Assembly: GCA_018400755.1 (NCBI GenBank) | Contig: JAGYLU010000017.1 | Span: forward strand, 1 to 35,674 | Origin: Acholeplasmataceae bacterium | GTDB taxonomy: Bacteria > Bacillota_I > Bacilli_A > Acholeplasmatales > Acholeplasmataceae | Reading direction: 5' to 3' | Length of the DNA: 35,674 nt | In this document: positions 31,444-35,674 of the stretch, in pieces | Layout of the letters: each line of letters begins with the position of its first letter | Position numbering within the stretch: position 1 is the stretch's first letter | Notes under the pieces: generated by a model | What the model saw: only the letters and a program-made list of their open reading frames with translations | Database searches by the model: none | What the model was told of the DNA's origin: nothing | Translations under genes and position numbers: made by a program

Positions 31444-33354
31444 CTATGATTGGTCTGCGAGATATGCCTCAATACGCTTACCGACATTCTCTTTGATGTT
31501 CTCATAGAAAAATGCATAGTCATACATATGATAAACCTCATCAGACCAACGACCAAGATCGACGAGATCAACCTCATCTGATAGAACTGGCTGCATATCC
31601 GTCACAATCAGCGCACCTGTATTCGTATCAATGTAAGCACCTGCAAATTCAGGTACGTTTTCAATCCATTGTCCAGTCTCATCATGAAAGAAAACCGCTC
31701 CAAGATGCGCATCTCTGCCAGCCGGTGTCGCATCGGTCTTCCAATTCAAGGGGTTGATGGCAACCGCCCCTACGAGAAGCACCGGGGACGCACCAGCGTT
31801 TGGTCCTTGGGTGTTGAAGGTGATGATGACTCCGGTATCGGTTTCGCCGGCAGCAAGCCTGATCCATGGAAAGGCTTCTAGATCTTTGGTGGTGACCGAA
31901 TAGCCAATCGGATAAGCAGCGACAAGCTGGTTTTGCAAGACCGGATCATCAAACCGATTTCTAAGCAACTCGATGACGACCATCGAGCCTTGACTGTGTC
32001 CTGCCAGAATGAATGGTCTTCCCTCATTCAGGTGTTCGATATAATAATCAAATGCCCGTTCAACATCGTTATACCCGATTCTGAAAATCGGATCTGAAAA
32101 GGCATCATTTCCGTCATTGTTTGCTGCCATGCTTTGGGTTGCCGCTGATTGTTGGCGATAAAAAGGTGCGAACACATTCGCATGTGGTGAGTAGACACCT
32201 GCTTGCGCGGTTAACAACCCATTTGCAAATGCCCGCATGTCAGGATCATACGTATCCATATTGACCGGGTCTAGCCCTTTGTAAATGGTGGGATGGACAT
32301 AGAACACATCAACGGGTTTGGTCAAGGTCTCGGGGTTTGAAACCCATGATCTAGTCTCTGTGTAGTCAGGTGCGGCTGGTGCACTTGCATTTGCCAAGTA
32401 GACCCTGATCCTGACCTTGATATTCGCTTCAAGATTACGATACCAAAAAGCATAGTCAAAACGGTGATAGACACCTTCGGAATAGGGTCCGATTTGAAGT
32501 TGATCGGGAATCGTCGTGGTCAGTGCACCCGTTTCAAGATCAATGACCGCGCCAGCGTATTCGGGGACTTCCCTTTGAAAGGCCCCGGTCGCGTCATCAT
32601 AGAAGACGGCCCCGAGGTTGAGGCTCGCTTCAGCGGGCGTTCCATCTGTCTTCCAGTTCAGGGGATTGATACAATTGGCCCCTTCCATGAGCATGGGACC
32701 ACCCGCCGAGGTGACCGATTGGGTGTTGAAGGTGATCACCACACCGGTATCCATCTCATTTTGTGCCGCTGTCAATCCAGACAATGCCAGATCTTCATTG
32801 GTCACCGTGTAACCGATCAGATAGGCAGCGACCAGTTGATCCCTTAATGTCTGAGAAGTTCCAAACACATCTTTGATCAGCTCAATCAACGCCATGGTTC
32901 CCTGGCTGTGACCGGCCAGGATGAAGGGGCGACCCTGATTCAGATGCCCGATATAATATTGGAAAGCGGCTTTGACGTCCCCGACACCAATTTTAAACTC
33001 ATCTAGGTCCGTTGCCAATACATTGGGATCATCGGGGATCTTCGCTCCGGTGGACATTTGTCTATAATAAGGTGCATAGATATTGGCACTTCCTTCAAAC
33101 ACTGAGGCCTGGGCATCATAAATCCCTTGGGCCAAAGCGCGTTCATCAGCGTTGCTGATATCCATATTTCCTGAGTCATTGTTGCTGACGGTAGGATAGA
33201 CATAGAAGACATCCACTGCCAAATCAGTTTCGAAGGCCGTGATCCAAGACTCAGGATTGGCGTAATCAGGCGTTCCTAAGTCATCCTCAGCACAGGAGAC
33301 AAGCAACAGGCATATAACAACAACCAAAGACAACATCATCACTTTTTGTTTCAT
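31444..33354 (-). CDS. Lipoprotein with two tandem DUF3089 alpha/beta-hydrolase-like domains
   Basis: A 636-residue exported lipoprotein (lipobox L-L-V-S-C, Cys21). It is an internal duplication. Residues ~28-322 and ~330-634 are two DUF3089 domains, each with D-V-F-Y-V-x-P-T, Y-A-P-Y-Y-R-Q or F-A-P-F-Y-R-Q, the nucleophile motif G-H-S-Q-G (148-152 and 452-456) inside P-F-I-L-A-G-H-S-Q-G, T-G-V-x-I-T-F-N-T-Q, I-N-P-L-N-W-K-T-D, and the closing D-Y-A-F. DUF3089 proteins are normally single-domain and related to lipases/esterases; the substrate is unknown. Both Ser residues are kept, so both halves may be active. Start 33354 is chosen as the best distance from AAAGGA; an ATG at 33360 is possible. 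Its own terminator follows at 31353-31388. Confidence 0.92.
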   Translation of the reverse strand: MKQKVMMLSLVVVICLLLVSCAEDDLGTPDYANPESWITAFETDLAVDVFYVYPTVSNNDSGNMDISNADERALAQGIYDAQASVFEGSANIYAPYYRQMSTGAKIPDDPNVLATDLDEFKIGVGDVKAAFQYYIGHLNQGRPFILAGHSQGTMALIELIKDVFGTSQTLRDQLVAAYLIGYTVTNEDLALSGLTAAQNEMDTGVVITFNTQSVTSAGGPMLMEGANCINPLNWKTDGTPAEASLNLGAVFYDDATGAFQREVPEYAGAVIDLETGALTTTIPDQLQIGPYSEGVYHRFDYAFWYRNLEANIKVRIRVYLANASAPAAPDYTETRSWVSNPETLTKPVDVFYVHPTIYKGLDPVNMDTYDPDMRAFANGLLTAQAGVYSPHANVFAPFYRQQSAATQSMAANNDGNDAFSDPIFRIGYNDVERAFDYYIEHLNEGRPFILAGHSQGSMVVIELLRNRFDDPVLQNQLVAAYPIGYSVTTKDLEAFPWIRLAAGETDTGVIITFNTQGPNAGASPVLLVGAVAINPLNWKTDATPAGRDAHLGAVFFHDETGQWIENVPEFAGAYIDTNTGALIVTDMQPVLSDEVDLVDLGRWSDEVYHMYDYAFFYENIKENVGKRIEAYLADQS

Positions 33355-33429
33355 AGTCATCCATCCTTTCAATGAATCCCATTGAATTTTCTAGGGTATG
33401 CTCATCATCATTCTACTGGATTGATGGTT

Positions 33430-33463
33430 GAAAAAAAGAAAACCTATCAAAATTGATAGGTTT
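33430..33463 (-). terminator. Intrinsic terminator of the histidine kinase operon
   Basis: AAACCTATCAA and TTGATAGGTTT form an 11-bp stem with a two-base core that opens to a four-base loop. On the minus strand the stem is followed by TCTTTTTTTC. It sits 20 bases past the kinase stop. Confidence 0.88.
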
Positions 33464-33482
33464 ACACTGAATTGGATGAGTG

Positions 33483-35222
33483 TCATGATTTGTTGATCGG
33501 AAACCTCATCGAGAAAATTGTTCCAACGTGCTTTTGACTGTGAACCCAAATCTTACCTCCGGCGCTTTCAACCAATTGCTTCACGACACTGAGACCGATG
33601 CCAAGGCCTTCAATGCTCCGGTTTTCTTCGCCTCGATAAAAAATATCAAAGACTTTCTGATGCTCATGCTGATCCAATCCAATGCCGCGATCTTCAACGG
33701 TAATGAGGACGTCTTCTTCTGATAGGTCATAAGCGATTATGACCGTTTTATCAGCAGTGTTGTATTTGAAGGCGTTATCCGTCAGGTTATCAATAATCCT
33801 GTTGAAATTGATGGGGTTGATATTGATGAGACAGTCTTCATTAGAATACCTGATAACAAGCAGATGATCGGATTGATTTTTGTGGCTGGCTTCGATTCGC
33901 TTCAAAGCGCTCTTCAAAGATGTGGCTTCCGACATGGATGGTTTGTTTGGTTGATTGAAATAGTCATTGATGTTTTCAATCATTTTATCTAGTCGGCCAA
34001 GCGCTTTCAAGGTAATCTCCACACTTTCTTTTTCTGCCTCTTTCAAATCACCCTCAAGAAGAAATTGATTGTTGAGTTTGGCGGTGAGGACGGGATGTTT
34101 CAGATCGTGCCCTAGTCCCTTGAGCAACATCACTCTCTCGTATTCCTTTTCCTTGATTGCCAAATCACGGTTGTGCCGAAGATAGAAAGCAATCACAACC
34201 CCTAGGATACCGATGAAGTAGATCGTCGCACCAAGGTAGGCATAATTGAAAAAGAAGACCAGATTGCTGATGGGGGGGGCGCTCCTGATGACCGTCAAGT
34301 AAGTGGTCGAAAAGACCAGAAACACCGATCTTAGAATCATGATGGCAAGTGCGGCTTTCTTTTCTTTGACATAACCATAGGCCAAAATCAGGATGGTCAT
34401 GGATAAGACCATGATGCTGACAATCATATGACCGACTTGAAACTGCACCAATAGATTTTGTGAAAAGACCAAAAAGGGAATAGTTAAAAGGCCCAACAAG
34501 ACCAAAAATGGTTTCTTCAGATGGATGTCAAACAAGAGTAGTAGCACATAAATGGGAAGGATATTGTTGATTGCTGTGGTGATGCCATCGATCACATGAT
34601 AGGAGGCAAGGCTCATGCCGAGGGCGTTTTCAATCACTGAGAATTCCCCGAGATTGATGCCCTTGATCATTGAAGAAAGGACATAGATGAGAAGGATGGT
34701 GGAAACGCGCCTGAATTGCCCCGTATAAAGGGCAATGAGGCAGCCAATCAGGACAAGCAGATGTAAGAACAGCATAAACGCATTGATCAGGGTGCGAAGT
34801 TCCAGATAATCCTTCATGGTGTTGGTTTTTGAGACAAAGAAAAAAGAGTGTTCGACACCTATTCCAGAGAGTTCAACGGTGGTATCGCCTTCGCTGACTT
34901 GAAAACAATGATAACCATCGCTTTCAGTGGTAACCGATACGCCATCGATCAACAAGTCATGCGGATAGGTGAGGTTATGCACAACAACACTGAGTGACTG
35001 ATCCGTTTCAATCGTAAAGACAACGGAACCATCACTTTCCTCGAGTCCCTTGATCACATAGAGTCTGTCATCAATGTCGTGGCCACTTAGAACACCTTGT
35101 TCGGCTATGATGGATCTTGTGGTCAATTGATTGATCCCGTTGAAAGTGGTCTGTATGATCAGGGTTGTCAATAGTGTTAAAAAAATAAATTGAACCAACC
35201 GTTTCTTTTCGATTCGATTCAC
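33483..35222 (-). CDS. Membrane sensor histidine kinase
   Basis: A 579-residue kinase. An N-terminal membrane helix (~10-30) leads to an extracellular beta-rich domain (~31-135). About seven membrane helices follow (~145-350), a layout like the 7TMR-DISM sensors. The kinase core holds the H-box L-K-G-L-G-H-D-L-K-H-P (His372 is the phosphorylation site), the N-box D-N-L-T-D-N-A-F-K-Y (478-487), G1 D-R-G-I-G-L-D (511-517), the F-box F-D-I-F-Y-R-G (525-531) and G2 G-L-G-I-G-L (539-544). It should be active. The start is a GTG at 35222 behind GAGGG. It follows the response regulator by 15 bases, so the two form a two-component pair; the signal is unknown. Confidence 0.95.
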   Translation of the reverse strand: MNRIEKKRLVQFIFLTLLTTLIIQTTFNGINQLTTRSIIAEQGVLSGHDIDDRLYVIKGLEESDGSVVFTIETDQSLSVVVHNLTYPHDLLIDGVSVTTESDGYHCFQVSEGDTTVELSGIGVEHSFFFVSKTNTMKDYLELRTLINAFMLFLHLLVLIGCLIALYTGQFRRVSTILLIYVLSSMIKGINLGEFSVIENALGMSLASYHVIDGITTAINNILPIYVLLLLFDIHLKKPFLVLLGLLTIPFLVFSQNLLVQFQVGHMIVSIMVLSMTILILAYGYVKEKKAALAIMILRSVFLVFSTTYLTVIRSAPPISNLVFFFNYAYLGATIYFIGILGVVIAFYLRHNRDLAIKEKEYERVMLLKGLGHDLKHPVLTAKLNNQFLLEGDLKEAEKESVEITLKALGRLDKMIENINDYFNQPNKPSMSEATSLKSALKRIEASHKNQSDHLLVIRYSNEDCLININPINFNRIIDNLTDNAFKYNTADKTVIIAYDLSEEDVLITVEDRGIGLDQHEHQKVFDIFYRGEENRSIEGLGIGLSVVKQLVESAGGKIWVHSQKHVGTIFSMRFPINKS

Positions 35223-35237
35223 ATGCGCACCCTCTTC

Positions 35238-35674
35238 TTATGACAAGATAACCAATCGATAACCCACTCCATAGATGGTTTCGATCATGACCTTCTCGCA
35301 ATTCACATCCCAGAGATTCTTACGAAGTCTGGCAATCAGATTTTGAACTCTTGCACTTCCATCGATATCACCCATATCCAAGGGTACCATGTCCTCTTTT
35401 GAGAGGTACGTGTTTTGATTGAAGCTTTGAAAAAGCGATCTGAGCACTTCAATCTGACTATGAGGCAAATCAACTGATTTGTTGTTACAAACCATTTTCC
35501 GGGTTTTGATATCGACAACGATATCGCCAATTCTGATCTCCTCTTGGATCATGTTCCTTTTTGTGACGTCGATTTTGTATAAAAGCTCTTGCATATCGAA
35601 GTTCTTGATGAGGTAATCCTCGGCCCCAAGCTCATAACATAGATATTTGCTCTCTTTGTCGGTCAGTGCCGTCA
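35238..35674 (-). CDS. OmpR/PhoB-type response regulator (N-terminus outside window)
   Basis: The frame is open through the window edge, so only the last ~145 residues are visible. It begins within the receiver domain: T-A-L-T-D-K-E, then E-L-G-A-E-D-Y-L-I-K-N-F-D, where the conserved Lys (usually K-P-F) is present as K-N-F. The C-terminal winged helix (~45-145 of the visible part) reads I-E-V-L-R-S-L, V-Q-N-L-I-A-R-L-R-K-N-L and T-I-Y-G-V-G-Y-R-L, as in OmpR/PhoB regulators. The phosphorylated Asp lies off the window. It is directly upstream of the histidine kinase on the same strand, its probable partner. Confidence 0.95.
   Translation of the reverse strand, partial: TALTDKESKYLCYELGAEDYLIKNFDMQELLYKIDVTKRNMIQEEIRIGDIVVDIKTRKMVCNNKSVDLPHSQIEVLRSLFQSFNQNTYLSKEDMVPLDMGDIDGSARVQNLIARLRKNLWDVNCEKVMIETIYGVGYRLVILS

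Noticed and set aside
31234-31449. 71-residue plus-strand ORF between the abiE promoter and the DUF3089 gene
   Set aside because: It contains the terminator hairpin of the minus-strand gene and has no ribosome site.
1-35674. CRISPR array, insertion sequence or prophage module
   Set aside because: No regularly spaced direct repeats, transposase or integrase motifs, or phage structural genes were seen anywhere in the window.

Overview
The window looks like a chromosomal segment of a low-to-moderate GC, Gram-positive-lineage bacterium, most likely Bacillota or a non-parasitic relative of the Mollicutes (Acholeplasma/Izemoplasma-like). The basis is the use of TGA as a normal stop, strong AGGAGG-type ribosome binding sites, TTGACA/TATAAT promoters, lipoproteins and surface proteins full of Listeria-Bacteroides (InlB B) repeats, and Firmicutes-type families such as PepO and MhqO/MhqD. 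This placement is an inference from gene content; no ribosomal RNA or intact tRNA is present.

Layout. 1-3087 (+): the end of a large repeat-domain surface protein, three membrane proteins of unknown family, and a desulfoferrodoxin-type superoxide reductase, apparently one transcription unit. 3593-5015 (+): promoter, membrane protein, overlapping small Cro/CI-type regulator, flavodoxin-like protein and terminator. 5099-7000 (-): PepO-like M13 zinc endopeptidase. 7639-11650 (-): a frameshifted macrodomain-HTH gene, a cytosolic BspA-type leucine-rich repeat protein translationally coupled to an ADP-ribosylglycohydrolase, and downstream a stand-alone protein joining an RQC-like winged helix to a PD-(D/E)XK nuclease-like domain. 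12172-15020 (-): FMN reductase, a fragment of a DUF4143-type ATPase, and a frameshifted mhqO-mhqD-like pair. 15484-17298 (+): RCC1-repeat lipoprotein. 17891-20185 (+): SRPBCC protein, nitroreductase, membrane protein and a short-chain dehydrogenase remnant. 20539-26275 (-): lipoprotein, 1365-residue InlB-repeat surface protein, and an endonuclease I domain that is probably the frameshifted C-terminus of that surface protein. 26276-28340: a gene-poor stretch and a badly decayed diguanylate cyclase. 28467-31216 (-): GNAT acetyltransferase, alpha/beta hydrolase, and a broken type IV AbiE toxin-antitoxin locus with an intact antitoxin and a palindromic operator over its promoter. 31444-35674 (-): tandem-duplicated DUF3089 lipoprotein, sensor histidine kinase and a response regulator running off the end.

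Themes. Much of the window is concerned with the cell surface (InlB, RCC1, Ig-like and DUF3089 proteins, secreted nuclease, membrane peptidase) and with redox or electrophile defence (superoxide reductase, flavodoxin, FMN reductase, nitroreductase, MhqO/D). The most distinctive cluster is the ADP-ribose-reversal operon (macrodomain, LRR protein, ADP-ribosylglycohydrolase). An unusual number of genes carry single-base frameshifts or are fragments. Long intact genes lie among them, so real decay is likely for at least the worst cases, but residual assembly indels cannot be excluded from the sequence alone.
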